A stretch of 39,733 nucleotides of DNA. Source: Chitinophagales bacterium. Its GTDB lineage: Bacteria; Bacteroidota; Bacteroidia; Chitinophagales; JADIYW01. A program made the position numbers and the translations under genes. Below the pieces are notes generated by a model. That model was given only the letters and a program-made list of their open reading frames with translations, was not told the DNA's origin and ran no database searches. Below, one piece after another: positions 26,584 through 34,649 of this stretch. The stretch spans positions 1 to 39,733 of the forward strand of contig JAMLHH010000027.1 in NCBI GenBank assembly GCA_023957215.1, written 5' to 3'. Numbering within the stretch: the first letter of the stretch is position 1; each line of letters starts with the position of its first letter.

Positions 26584-27824
26584 TGCATTCGACCATATTG
26601 ACCAAACAGTTTGATGTACAAGCAATCAGAGAGGATTTCCCCATCTTAAAAATTAAAGTACACAACAAACCTTTGGTGTATTTTGACAATGCAGCTTCTA
26701 CACAAAAACCACAAAGTGTAATAGACAAAATTACGGAAGTTTATACTTCACAATATGCCAATATTCACAGAGGCGTACATCATTTGAGTCAATTGGGAAC
26801 AGGCCTTTATGAAGAAACGAGAAAAACTGTCCAAAACTTTATTCATGCACAATCTGAAAAAGAAATCATTTATACCAAAGGAACTACTGACGGTATTAAT
26901 TTATTGGCTTATGCATGGTCAGCCGCTTATTTAAAATCCGGTGACGAAATACTGATTACAGCTTTAGAACACCATTCTAATATCATCCCTTGGCAATTAG
27001 CCTGTCAAAGACATGGTGCAATATTAAAAGTAGTTCCCGTTCAGGATGACGGTTCTATTTTGATAGAAGATGTGAAGAAGAACTTGACAGAGAAAACAAA
27101 ATTATTTGCTTTTACACACGTTTCTAATGCATTGGGAACTATTAATCCTATCGCTGATTTCGTAGAAGCCGCAAAGTCCGTCGGTGCGCATACATTGATA
27201 GACTGTGCACAGTCTATACAACATATTCCGGTAGATGTACAAGCTTTTGGTTGCGATTTCTTGGCTTTTTCGGGACATAAACTATACGGGCCTACCGGTA
27301 TAGGTATTTTATATGGTAAGGAAAAACTTTTGGAAGAAATACCGCCGTTTCAAGGTGGTGGAGACATGATTAAGGATGTCAAATTTGAAAAAACTTCTTA
27401 CAACGAACTTCCTTTTAAGTTTGAAGCCGGTACACCACATATCACCGGAGCCATTGCACTCAAACAAGCGATAGACTATGTACAAAATATAGGCATTGAA
27501 TTGATTCATGCCCATGAAGATGAGGTATTGAGATATGCTACTACTCAAATTTTGCAAATTGACGGAGTGAGAATTATCGGTCAGGCACCGCACAAAACAA
27601 GTGTATTGTCTTTCTTGATAGACGGCACTCATCCTTACGATATCGGCGTATTATTAGACCAGCAAGGGATTGCAGTCAGAACCGGTCATCACTGCGCCCA
27701 ACCGATAATGGATCAATATTGTATTCCCGGCACTTGTCGAGCTTCTTTTGCAGTATATAATACTTTGGAAGAAGTAGATATCTTTATCGCCGGTTTGAAA
27801 AAAGCCACGAAAATGTTGTTGTAA
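26583..27824 (+). CDS. sufS: Cysteine desulfurase SufS (group II)
   Basis: This PLP enzyme takes sulfur from cysteine as a persulfide and passes it to SufE. The 413 residues include YFDNAASTQKP, the PLP lysine at 233 in SGHKLYGPTG, and the catalytic cysteine at 371 in RTGHHCAQP. The short cysteine loop is typical of the SufS (group II) type that needs SufE. It starts inside the sufD stop codon, and sufE begins 3 bases after its own stop. Confidence 0.96.
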   Translation: MHSTILTKQFDVQAIREDFPILKIKVHNKPLVYFDNAASTQKPQSVIDKITEVYTSQYANIHRGVHHLSQLGTGLYEETRKTVQNFIHAQSEKEIIYTKGTTDGINLLAYAWSAAYLKSGDEILITALEHHSNIIPWQLACQRHGAILKVVPVQDDGSILIEDVKKNLTEKTKLFAFTHVSNALGTINPIADFVEAAKSVGAHTLIDCAQSIQHIPVDVQAFGCDFLAFSGHKLYGPTGIGILYGKEKLLEEIPPFQGGGDMIKDVKFEKTSYNELPFKFEAGTPHITGAIALKQAIDYVQNIGIELIHAHEDEVLRYATTQILQIDGVRIIGQAPHKTSVLSFLIDGTHPYDIGVLLDQQGIAVRTGHHCAQPIMDQYCIPGTCRASFAVYNTLEEVDIFIAGLKKATKMLL

Positions 27825-27827
27825 AAG

Positions 27828-28250
27828 ATGAGTATAAACGAAATTCAAGATCAAGTAATAGAAGATTTCTCTTGGTATGAGGATTGGACTGACAAATATG
27901 AATACATCATTGATTTGGGTAAAACTTTAGAACCTCTGGATGAGCAATTTAAAAAAGATGAGAATTTGATTATAGGTTGTCAATCTAAAGTTTGGTTACA
28001 CGCATATATGGATGCCAATGTATTGAAATTCAATGCTGATAGTGATGCTATCATTACAAAAGGAATCATAGGTTTATTAATTAAAGTTTTCTCTGGTCAT
28101 GCACCTCAGGAAATAGCTGATGCTGATTTATACTTTTTAGATCAAATCGGATTACAAGAACACTTATCACCCAATCGTGCCAATGGATTAGTCTCTATGG
28201 TCAAACAAATCAGAACTTATGGTGTTGCTTATAGCAACTTAAAATCTTAA
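27828..28250 (+). CDS. sufE: Sulfur acceptor SufE
   Basis: SufE accepts the persulfide sulfur from SufS and stimulates its activity. The 140-residue protein has the acceptor cysteine at residue 51 in GCQSKVWL, the same number as in E. coli SufE. Other typical segments are YEYIIDLGKTLEPLD and the C-terminal LSPNRANGLVSMVKQI. It lies 3 bases after sufS and 8 before the DUF59 gene. Confidence 0.95.
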   Translation: MSINEIQDQVIEDFSWYEDWTDKYEYIIDLGKTLEPLDEQFKKDENLIIGCQSKVWLHAYMDANVLKFNADSDAIITKGIIGLLIKVFSGHAPQEIADADLYFLDQIGLQEHLSPNRANGLVSMVKQIRTYGVAYSNLKS

Positions 28251-28258
28251 AGAGCTAC

Positions 28259-28573
28259 ATGAAAAATTTTATACAGATAAAGGACGATGCCATCAATGTA
28301 TTAAAGGATATTTTTGACCCCGAGATTCCTGTTAATATCTATGACTTAGGTTTGGTTTATGATGTGACAGTTGACCCCGGGAATCATATTCATGTATTGA
28401 TGACATTGACTTCACCTAATTGTCCGGTGGCAGAGAGTTTACCACAGGAAGTAAAAGAACGACTTGAAGAAATCGAAGATGCTACGGGAGCAGATGTAGA
28501 AGTTACTTTTGAACCGACTTGGACAATGGACAACATGTCCGAAGAAGCCAAACTCGAATTGGGAATGCTATAA
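28259..28573 (+). CDS. SufT-like DUF59 (MIP18 family) Fe-S maturation protein
   Basis: Small DUF59 proteins in suf operons are implicated in Fe-S cluster maturation or transfer, as with SufT. In 104 residues the family core is clear: FDPEIPVNIYDLGLVYDV (19-36), then LTSPNCPVAESLP with the conserved cysteine at 55, and a C-terminal VTFEPTWTMDNMSEEAK block. PaaD-type proteins share this fold, but the suf context favours the SufT role. Confidence 0.9.
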   Translation: MKNFIQIKDDAINVLKDIFDPEIPVNIYDLGLVYDVTVDPGNHIHVLMTLTSPNCPVAESLPQEVKERLEEIEDATGADVEVTFEPTWTMDNMSEEAKLELGML

Positions 28574-28608
28574 AAACAAATCATTAAAAACTATAAAACT
28601 ATATTATT

Positions 28609-29022
28609 ATGTATCCAGAACAAATGACAAGACCGATGGCCCAACAATTGGAAAATGAAGGGTTCGTTTCTCTTAAAACACCGGAAGCAGTGAGAGAATA
28701 TTTAGACAAAAAAGAAGGCACTACTTTTTTGATTATTAACTCAGTATGTGGATGTGCTGCTGCAAATGCAAGACCGGCCGCCATTGCTGCATCCAAAAAT
28801 GAAAAACATCCGGACAACTTAATTACTGCTTTTGCAGGTGTGGATGGTGAGGCAGTCAAAGAAGCAAGACTTTATTTATTCCCTTATCCGCCATCTTCAC
28901 CATCTATGGCAGTTTTCAAAGATGGGAAATTAGTACACATGATGGAAAGACACAATATTGAAGGTCGTCCGGTGCAAGTAGTAGCACAAGAGTTAGTAGA
29001 TACTTTTAATCAGTATTGCTAA
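28609..29022 (+). CDS. Bacilliredoxin (BrxA/BrxB, YphP/YqiW family)
   Basis: Bacilliredoxins are thiol-disulfide proteins that remove bacillithiol from mixed disulfides. The 137-residue protein has the family CGC motif (Cys47-Gly-Cys49) in a CGCAAANARPAA context and a C-terminal HMMERHNIEGRPVQVVAQEL block. It is the last gene of the suf operon, 35 bases behind the DUF59 gene, and a terminator follows. The position suggests a redox role in sulfur transfer or Fe-S protection. Whether this organism makes bacillithiol cannot be judged from the window. Confidence 0.9.
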   Translation: MYPEQMTRPMAQQLENEGFVSLKTPEAVREYLDKKEGTTFLIINSVCGCAAANARPAAIAASKNEKHPDNLITAFAGVDGEAVKEARLYLFPYPPSSPSMAVFKDGKLVHMMERHNIEGRPVQVVAQELVDTFNQYC

Positions 29023-29043
29023 TCCTTTTTTAAGACTAAAAGT

Positions 29044-29075
29044 AAAAAGCTATCCAAAATCGGGTAGCTTTTTTT
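29044..29075 (+). terminator. Intrinsic terminator of the suf operon
   Basis: AAAAAGCTATCC (29044-29055) pairs with GGGTAGCTTTTT (29062-29073), including one T-G pair, around a 6-base loop, followed by a T-tract. It ends the seven-gene suf unit before the NUDIX gene. Confidence 0.87.
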
Positions 29076-29112
29076 AATTTTATTTCTCCATCAAAATTAA
29101 AAATTGAATATC

Positions 29113-29625
29113 ATGTCTTTTTTCAAATACTGTCCTCAATGCGGGTCACAAAATAATGAATTTATCCATCAGAGGAGATTTGAATGTTTTGATTGTGGAA
29201 TGGTCTATTTTCATAACGTTGCCACCGCTGTTGCAGTCATTATAGAACGTGAAAAAAAAATACTTTTTACCATAAGAAGTAAAGAGCCGGGTAAAAATAT
29301 GCTGGACTTACCCGGTGGCTTCACCGATCCAGATGAAACTGCGGAAGAGACATGCAGCCGTGAATTGAAAGAAGAATTAAATATCCACATTTCACCAAGT
29401 AATTTTAAGTTTTTCAAAAGCCATCCCAACGATTATACCTTTAAAAATATCCCATATAAAACAGAAGATATGATTTATACCGCAATTCTTCCTGAGGATG
29501 CAAAATTTCAATTGGAAAAGGAGGAAATAAAAGATATTAAATGGATATCCAAAACAGAAATACCTTTAGACAAAATCGCTTTCAAATCTATCAGAAAAAC
29601 CATTACTGAATATCTTGCATTATAG
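29113..29625 (+). CDS. NUDIX hydrolase with N-terminal zinc ribbon
   Basis: This is a pyrophosphohydrolase of the NUDIX family, substrate unknown. The N terminus has a zinc ribbon (CPQCG at about 6-10 and CFDCG at about 26-30), as in NudC-like and related enzymes. The NUDIX box starts with GGFTDPDETAEE and ends with SRELKEELNI, keeping the metal-binding RELxEE residues; the usual late glycine is Asn. ATG 29113 is preferred over TTG 29104 because it starts just before the ribbon (MSFFKYCPQCG). The 170-residue protein stands between the suf terminator and the second cysteine desulfurase. Confidence 0.88.
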   Translation: MSFFKYCPQCGSQNNEFIHQRRFECFDCGMVYFHNVATAVAVIIEREKKILFTIRSKEPGKNMLDLPGGFTDPDETAEETCSRELKEELNIHISPSNFKFFKSHPNDYTFKNIPYKTEDMIYTAILPEDAKFQLEKEEIKDIKWISKTEIPLDKIAFKSIRKTITEYLAL

Positions 29626-29668
29626 AATTGAAACGACACAGAAATTTAATCTTATATGACTTTCTTTT

Positions 29669-29700
29669 TTTGATGTGACAATGCAAATACCTTACATTTA
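29669..29700 (+). promoter_or_regulatory. Promoter of the second cysteine desulfurase gene
   Basis: TTTG at 29669-29672, a 20-base spacer, and TACATTTA at 29693-29700 (one base from TAnnTTTG). The box ends 7 bases before the ATG at 29708, predicting an extremely short leader. Confidence 0.55.
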
Positions 29701-29707
29701 TTACTAA

Positions 29708-30880
29708 ATGCAAAATAACACTTCGGATTTCATCTATTTTGACCACAATGCCACAACACCCGTTGACGAACGTGTATTGGAAGCCATGCTCCCATTCTTT
29801 AGTAAGAAATTTGCAAATGCAGCAAGTATTACATACAGTATGGGGTTAGACACCAGAGCGATGGTGGACAATGCCAGAAATAAAATTGCCCATCTACTCA
29901 ACTGTATAGATCAAGAAGTCACCTTCACTTCCGGCTCTACGGAAGGTCTCAATACAGCCATAAAAGGTATTTTTTGGAGATATCAAATCAAAGGTAAACA
30001 TTTCATCTCGCTACCTACCGAACATCAAGCTGTCTTAGACACACTCAAATGGATAGAAAAACAAGGAGCAGAAGTTACTTACCTCAGCGTGGATGGCAAT
30101 GGACTCATTGACCTGCAAGAGTTGGAAAAGGCTATCAGAAATGATACTGTGGCCGTGATTGCTATGCTCGCAAATAATGAAACCGGCGTTATACAACCCA
30201 TCAAAAAGATTGCAGACATCGTTCATAACAGAAAGTCAATATTAATCTGCGATGCAACTCAAGCCATCGGTAAAATAAAAGTAGATGTACAAGAATTGGG
30301 AATTGATGTCTTGACATTGAGTGCCCACAAATTTTATGGTCCCAAAGGAATAGGAGCTTTATATCTAAGAAGAAGAAATCCAAGGGTCACTATTGATGCT
30401 TTGATGCATGGCGGTGGGCATGAAAGAGGAAATCGTTCCGGCACTTTAAATGTACCGGGTATTATAGGTTTGGGAAAAGCAGCTGATTTGGCAGATGAAT
30501 TTATAGCAACTTATCAAACCAAAGTTTTACTTATCAGAAAATATATCGAAGAGGAAATTATCAAATATAAAATAGGACATATCAACGCATCGGAGGCAGA
30601 AAAAATTCCAAATACCATTAATATACGGCTTGATTATCTAACCGCTGAATCTGTCATCAAAAAAATTCAACATCAAATAGCAGTTTCTACAGGTTCGGCG
30701 TGTAGTGCATCAGATCCACGACCTTCACATGTATTGCTTTCGATGGGACTCAATGAAGATGAAGCACATCATACCATCAGAGTGAGTCTCGGAATAGAAA
30801 ATACCATAGAAGAAGCACAAAAATTTATTAAAATACTGAAAGAAATAACCGATAAGAGAGAGCTTGCTTATACAACATAA
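29708..30880 (+). CDS. Cysteine desulfurase, IscS/NifS type (group I)
   Basis: This is a PLP-dependent cysteine desulfurase of 390 residues. It has the N-terminal FDHNATTPVD, the PLP lysine at 208 in SAHKFYGPKGIGALY, and the catalytic cysteine at 332 in the long group-I loop STGSACSASDPRPSHVL. That loop distinguishes it from SufS in the same window, which has the short GHHCAQP form. No IscU or IscA gene is nearby, so it may serve tRNA thiolation or another sulfur pathway. It has its own predicted promoter. MnmE-modified tRNAs are often 2-thiolated, but linking the two here is speculative. Confidence 0.93.
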   Translation: MQNNTSDFIYFDHNATTPVDERVLEAMLPFFSKKFANAASITYSMGLDTRAMVDNARNKIAHLLNCIDQEVTFTSGSTEGLNTAIKGIFWRYQIKGKHFISLPTEHQAVLDTLKWIEKQGAEVTYLSVDGNGLIDLQELEKAIRNDTVAVIAMLANNETGVIQPIKKIADIVHNRKSILICDATQAIGKIKVDVQELGIDVLTLSAHKFYGPKGIGALYLRRRNPRVTIDALMHGGGHERGNRSGTLNVPGIIGLGKAADLADEFIATYQTKVLLIRKYIEEEIIKYKIGHINASEAEKIPNTINIRLDYLTAESVIKKIQHQIAVSTGSACSASDPRPSHVLLSMGLNEDEAHHTIRVSLGIENTIEEAQKFIKILKEITDKRELAYTT

Positions 30881-30913
30881 AAGGACATTTTTGTGTCATT
30901 TAAATATAAATTA

Positions 30914-30944
30914 TTGAGTTTCAAGTGCAAAAATAGTATATTTG
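30914..30944 (+). promoter_or_regulatory. Promoter of the LuxR-type regulator gene
   Basis: TTG at 30914-30916, a 20-base spacer, and TATATTTG at 30937-30944, an exact TAnnTTTG match. The box ends 9 bases before the ATG at 30954, so the leader should be only a few bases long. Confidence 0.65.
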
Positions 30945-30953
30945 ACATTCTAA

Positions 30954-31598
30954 ATGCAAAAGATTCGAGTAATAATTGCTGATGCACAGTATTTGATACG
31001 CTTAGGGCTGATTCAAGTATTGAGTAGAGACAATAGGTATCAATTTATAGGGCAATGTGCAAACTCTGCCGAGTTAAGAACGATGCTTAGAAATCAACAG
31101 GTTGACATTGTTATCATGGATTACGCACAAGAAGAATTTAGCTTAGAAGATCTCCGATACATTAATAGCATAGATTCGGAAATAAAAATTTTAGTGATCA
31201 CTCCTGATCAAGACAAAGAAAAAGTTTTCGAAGCTCTCAAATATGGAGTAGTGAGTTTTTTGACTAAAGAATGTGAGCAAGAAGAAATATTGAGTGCCTT
31301 AAATGCAACTTCTAAAGCAGAAAAATTTATCTGTAACAAAATAATTGATGTCATTTTAGACAAACAAATCAATCCCGCCGAAGAAAGAGATTGCCGGGCC
31401 AATACTCTCTCAAAGCGAGAATTGGAAATTATTCAGTTAACTGCTAAAAGCCTCTCTGCAAAAGAAATAGGGCAACAACTCTATATTAGTACGCATACTG
31501 TCTATACCCACAAGAAAAATATACTGAAAAAATTAAATCTAAACTCTTCTTCAGAAGTTGTCTTTTATGCAAGAGATAACGGAATCATCTATAATTAA
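30954..31598 (+). CDS. Response regulator transcription factor, NarL/LuxR type
   Basis: The 214-residue protein has an N-terminal receiver domain (about 1-122) with the phosphoacceptor Asp56 (IVIMDYAQEE) and the conserved lysine in FLTKE. The acidic pocket shows ADAQ, so only one aspartate (Asp10) where two acidic residues are usual. A C-terminal LuxR helix-turn-helix follows (about 148-210: LSKRELEIIQLTAKSLSAKE, then HTVYTHKKNILKKL). No histidine kinase gene is adjacent, so it is an orphan regulator. Its targets are unknown; the upstream desulfurase and downstream IS remnant give no clear hint. Weak or non-classical phosphorylation is possible given the altered pocket. Confidence 0.9.
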   Translation: MQKIRVIIADAQYLIRLGLIQVLSRDNRYQFIGQCANSAELRTMLRNQQVDIVIMDYAQEEFSLEDLRYINSIDSEIKILVITPDQDKEKVFEALKYGVVSFLTKECEQEEILSALNATSKAEKFICNKIIDVILDKQINPAEERDCRANTLSKRELEIIQLTAKSLSAKEIGQQLYISTHTVYTHKKNILKKLNLNSSSEVVFYARDNGIIYN

Positions 31599-31639
31599 GA
31601 CAATAAAGCAAGCACATTTTCACTCTTGTAAGCGCTTCT

Positions 31640-32032
31640 ATCAAAGTTTCTTCGTAGGAAGATTGCTTGTATTTCCAAATCGGTCTTCAATACTCGAAAG
31701 GCTTTTTCGGTACGCCACAAATAACTGTAGTTTTCTAAAATAGTTTCTTTCATCATTTCGGCATTAGTTAGATACCCTTTTAAACCGTACCGCTTGGCAT
31801 CTTGCTCAAATTTCTCTTTGTCAATAACAACTTTTATTTCGTCTTCAAAATCAAGATCTTGTAAACCGCATTGTTATTGAATGAGATCATTGGCTTCTTG
31901 CATTAACAAATGTATTTCTGATATCTTGTTACTGCTTCTGATAGTTTTTCAAATCGGATATTTACCGGGATTTTTATCGATAATCTGAATACTGATGACT
32001 CTACTTTTATTATTTTTTTGGCGAATAAGCAT
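31640..32032 (-). pseudogene. Decayed IS1634-like transposase remnant 1
   Basis: Reading the minus strand from 32032 gives a transposase-like N terminus (MLIRQKNNKSRVISIQIIDK, then a stop a few codons later). After frameshifts, from about 31866 down to 31640, a typical C-terminal part follows, with RYGLKGYLTN and YSYLWRTEKAFRVLKTDL, the latter including the region of the last catalytic glutamate. The catalytic core between them is missing, so the element is internally deleted and inactive. The family call comes from remembered IS1634-type motifs and is moderately secure. Confidence 0.68.
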
Positions 32033-32141
32033 ACACCAAAATAGAAATTATTGCTTTAGGACAACCCAAAGCTAATAGCTATATTTTATACAGGCTGTAA
32101 TTTTGTTTGTTATATTAGGTCGGACTCCAAACTTTGAAAAA

Positions 32142-32160
32142 TTGCGGAAGTCGGGGAAAA
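32142..32160. repeat. Candidate IS terminal repeat next to remnant 1
   Basis: TTGCGGAAGTCGGGGAAAA at 32142-32160 closely resembles TTCGGGAAAGTCGGGAGAA at 33682-33700, which directly follows the stop codon of the second transposase remnant. Both are right-hand ends with respect to their remnants, as expected if they are the terminal inverted repeat of related elements. Confidence 0.5.
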
Positions 32161-32230
32161 GTAAAATTAGAATAGTATTACTTATATTTATATCGTTTAT
32201 AGATTCTGAAACCTTTCAAATAAGATAAAA

Positions 32231-33169
32231 GTGAAGAAGTGGAAACAGAAAGCAATAGTACAAAAGGCAATTTCCTTTTTACCATTTAGCAGTAAAATAA
32301 ATTATATTTTTCAGAAGTATGTCACTAAAGGAGTTAACCTCTCAGATGAATACTTTTATGATCGACTCGGACATGCGAAAGAACATATAAAAGGCTTTAA
32401 AAAGCATATAAAGCTAACACCTAAAACTTGTTTGGAAATTGGAACTGGTTGGTATCCAATTGTACCCATTAGCTTTTTCCTAATAGGTGCTGATATTATA
32501 TATTCTGTTGACATTTCGTTCCTCACTTCAAAAAAACGTTTAAAAACTACTCTTGAAATGTTTGTTAAGGCTAATGAAAAGGGACAATTGATAGAATATA
32601 TTGATATTATTCCTGAAAAGTATAATAACATTATAAGTCTTTTAAATAACTATGACAAATATTCTCTAAAGGAAGTTTTACAAAATTTAAACATAGTTTA
32701 TCTTATAGAAGATGCTGAAAATCTTTCATTGACTGACAATTCTATTGATTTAGTAAACTCAAATAATACATTTGAACATATTTATCCTAATACTTTAATA
32801 CCTATCCTGAAAGAGTTAAGAAGGATAGTTAATAAGCAAAGTGGGATTATGTCACACTTTATTGATATGTCTGATCATTTTGCTCATTTTGATAAATCGA
32901 TCAACATTTATAATTTCCTTCAATATAATGATAAACAATGGAAATGGATTGATAATTCAATCCAACCTCAAAGTAGAAGTAGATTTTCTGATTATAAGGA
33001 AATCTACTCTAAACTAAATATCCCTATTTCAGAAGAATCATATAGAGATGGAAATATAGATGAACTTAAGTCTATAAAACTTGCTGAAAAATATATAGGA
33101 AACTCTATTGTAGAAACGGCAATAAGCCATTGTCATCTTATTAGTGTAATGAGTCAAATAGACAATTAA
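32231..33169 (+). CDS. Class I SAM-dependent methyltransferase (substrate unknown)
   Basis: The 312-residue protein has a SAM-binding motif I at LEIGTGWYPIVPISF, an acidic strand-2 end in IYSVDISFL, and a later NSNNTFEHIYPNTLIPILKE segment like the post-motif of Methyltransf_11 enzymes. The start is GTG at 32231 (Val/Met-Lys-Lys-Trp-Lys). It is more AT-rich and uses more AAT, ATA and TTA codons than the core genes around it, and it is bracketed by two IS remnants, so acquisition by transfer is likely. Similar proteins occur in surface-polysaccharide clusters, but the substrate here cannot be told. Confidence 0.75.
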   Translation: MKKWKQKAIVQKAISFLPFSSKINYIFQKYVTKGVNLSDEYFYDRLGHAKEHIKGFKKHIKLTPKTCLEIGTGWYPIVPISFFLIGADIIYSVDISFLTSKKRLKTTLEMFVKANEKGQLIEYIDIIPEKYNNIISLLNNYDKYSLKEVLQNLNIVYLIEDAENLSLTDNSIDLVNSNNTFEHIYPNTLIPILKELRRIVNKQSGIMSHFIDMSDHFAHFDKSINIYNFLQYNDKQWKWIDNSIQPQSRSRFSDYKEIYSKLNIPISEESYRDGNIDELKSIKLAEKYIGNSIVETAISHCHLISVMSQIDN

Positions 33170-33290
33170 GGTCTCATGTAAAAGAATTAAAAGTTACTTG
33201 TCATCATAATGACCGATATCTTGGTTAATAATATCTCAGAGGATTTATTAAAAAGATTACCTATCCAAAGATGACAAGACACTGAGGATT
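33170..33290. other. Intergenic stretch between methyltransferase and IS remnant 2
   Basis: Contains a short open frame from an ATG near 33209 (about 20 codons) without recognisable similarity, and no terminator or promoter I can support. It may be part of the decayed element. Confidence 0.3.
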
Positions 33291-33681
33291 AAAACTGAAA
33301 ACGACTATTTGATATGCAGTTATTCCTCATTGCGATATCGAAAAGATAAATATGAAATGAGAAAATAAATTGAAAGGGCAAAATAGGTTGTTGAAAATTC
33401 TTCAAAGAGCAAAAAGTTGTAGTTTACCAAAACAAAGGATAAAAAATAGAGTTGAATCAAAAATTAATTGACAAACATATCAAGATTTTAGGAATAAAAG
33501 GCAATTATACAAACTTGAAAGGATCTGTTGCAGACAATACCACCATCATCTATTGATGAATGCAAAAAAGTTACCGATGCACGTATTTACAACCAATTAG
33601 CCTAAAAATAAATTAGAATGAGAACCCTTAAAATCAAAGTCTATGACTGAACTTATAGCAGAATTAAATTTGTCGTACTAA
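33291..33681 (+). pseudogene. Decayed IS1634-like transposase remnant 2 (C-terminal part)
   Basis: Plus-strand translation, broken by many stops and frameshifts, gives transposase-like pieces: YSSLRYRKDKYEMRK, LIDKHIKILGIKGNYTNLKG followed by ADNTTIIY, and a final SMTELIAELNLSY ending at TAA 33679-33681. GIKGNYTN corresponds to GLKGYLTN in remnant 1, so the two elements are related but lie in opposite orientation. A terminal-repeat-like sequence follows immediately. Confidence 0.65.
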
Positions 33682-33700
33682 TTCGGGAAAGTCGGGAGAA
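33682..33700. repeat. Candidate IS terminal repeat next to remnant 2
   Basis: TTCGGGAAAGTCGGGAGAA directly follows the remnant's stop codon and matches 32142-32160 with few differences. The matching left ends were not found, consistent with partial elements. Confidence 0.5.
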
Positions 33701-33760
33701 ATATCTCATAGTCACCGTGAAATTTTCAATGTAAGTCATCAACATGATGATATTTAAAAA

Positions 33761-33768
33761 TATCTTTG
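33761..33768 (+). promoter_or_regulatory. Possible -7 box upstream of the DUF1571-like gene
   Basis: TATCTTTG matches TAnnTTTG and lies 62 bases before the ATG at 33831. No -33 TTTG is visible at the right spacing. The 33701-33830 stretch is otherwise featureless apart from a small GATATTT/AAATATC hairpin overlapping the box. Confidence 0.4.
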
Positions 33769-33830
33769 GCATATTTTGTGTACAAGATGGGATAAAATTT
33801 TATCTTCAACTTTTTAAAAACTAAATCTTT

Positions 33831-34646
33831 ATGAAAAAACTATTTTTTACATTAACACTGATTGCCGGATGTGTTTCTATGACTTTTGCACAAGATGTCA
33901 ATGACATTACAAAAAAGGTATTGGATGCTTGTGGTAAGGCAAACCATATTACTTATGATTTTTATTCCGCAGAACGTTTTGAAGGAAATAAAATAGTCAA
34001 TGCGGAGGTAAAAATTAAATTTCAAGGCTCACCGATGAAAGTATATGCAGATGCTTCAAAACCGCAAAAAGCTATTTTGGTATATATTCCGTCAGAAAAT
34101 TCCAAAGTGCATGTGAAAAAAGGTTTGAAAATCTGGTTGGCTCTCGACAGCAAATTAATAATGAAAGAGCAACACCATACTTTAGACAATGCTGGTTTTG
34201 CAACTTTTAAAAGAATTATCGAGCAAAGTATCAAGGACAAGGGGATGACTGTTAACTCTCCTAAATTAACAGATTTTGTGATTTATAAAGGTGAAACTAC
34301 TTATGATGGTCATAGATGCTGGATGGTGGATATCATTGATAACGACTATAAAATTGTGAGCTATAAAGTACCATCTGCCATGACAATCTGGGCTTTAGGT
34401 AAAAAACTTTCTGTTCCTGAATATACAGTACAACAAATCAACAATTTAAAAAGTAATGATTTAACGGCTGGTCAAGTATTAAAAGTTCCTTCTTCTTATG
34501 CTAAGAAAACAACTGTGTATATCAATCAGTCTAACTATCTTCCTATCTATCAAAAAATGTATGACAACGATGGTGTTTTCGAAGAGTATCAATTCAAAAA
34601 CGTGAAAACCAACGTGAAGTTTACTAATGCGGATTTTGATTTGTAG
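33831..34646 (+). CDS. Secreted DUF1571-like (LolA-fold-like) protein with embedded LysM domain
   Basis: The 271-residue protein starts with a signal peptide (MKKLFFTLTLIAGCVSMTFA, cleavage likely before QD). The N-terminal half looks like the concave beta-sheet fold of DUF1571/LolA-type proteins (ITYDFYSAERFEGNKIVNAE, FQGSPMKVYADASKPQKA). Residues 178-220 are a clear LysM (YKVPSAMTIWALGKKLSVPE to NNLKSNDLTAGQVLKVP), inserted before the last strands (TVYINQSNYLPIYQKMYDND). LysM domains bind peptidoglycan or other GlcNAc polymers, so it probably acts in the periplasm near the wall. I believe this architecture recurs in Bacteroidota, but the function is not established. Confidence 0.75.
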   Translation: MKKLFFTLTLIAGCVSMTFAQDVNDITKKVLDACGKANHITYDFYSAERFEGNKIVNAEVKIKFQGSPMKVYADASKPQKAILVYIPSENSKVHVKKGLKIWLALDSKLIMKEQHHTLDNAGFATFKRIIEQSIKDKGMTVNSPKLTDFVIYKGETTYDGHRCWMVDIIDNDYKIVSYKVPSAMTIWALGKKLSVPEYTVQQINNLKSNDLTAGQVLKVPSSYAKKTTVYINQSNYLPIYQKMYDNDGVFEEYQFKNVKTNVKFTNADFDL

Positions 34647-34649
34647 TAA

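Noticed and set aside
31558..31743. Short plus-strand frame overlapping the end of the response regulator gene
   Set aside because: The sequence makes sense as the C-terminal end of a transposase on the opposite strand; the plus-strand frame has no similarity.
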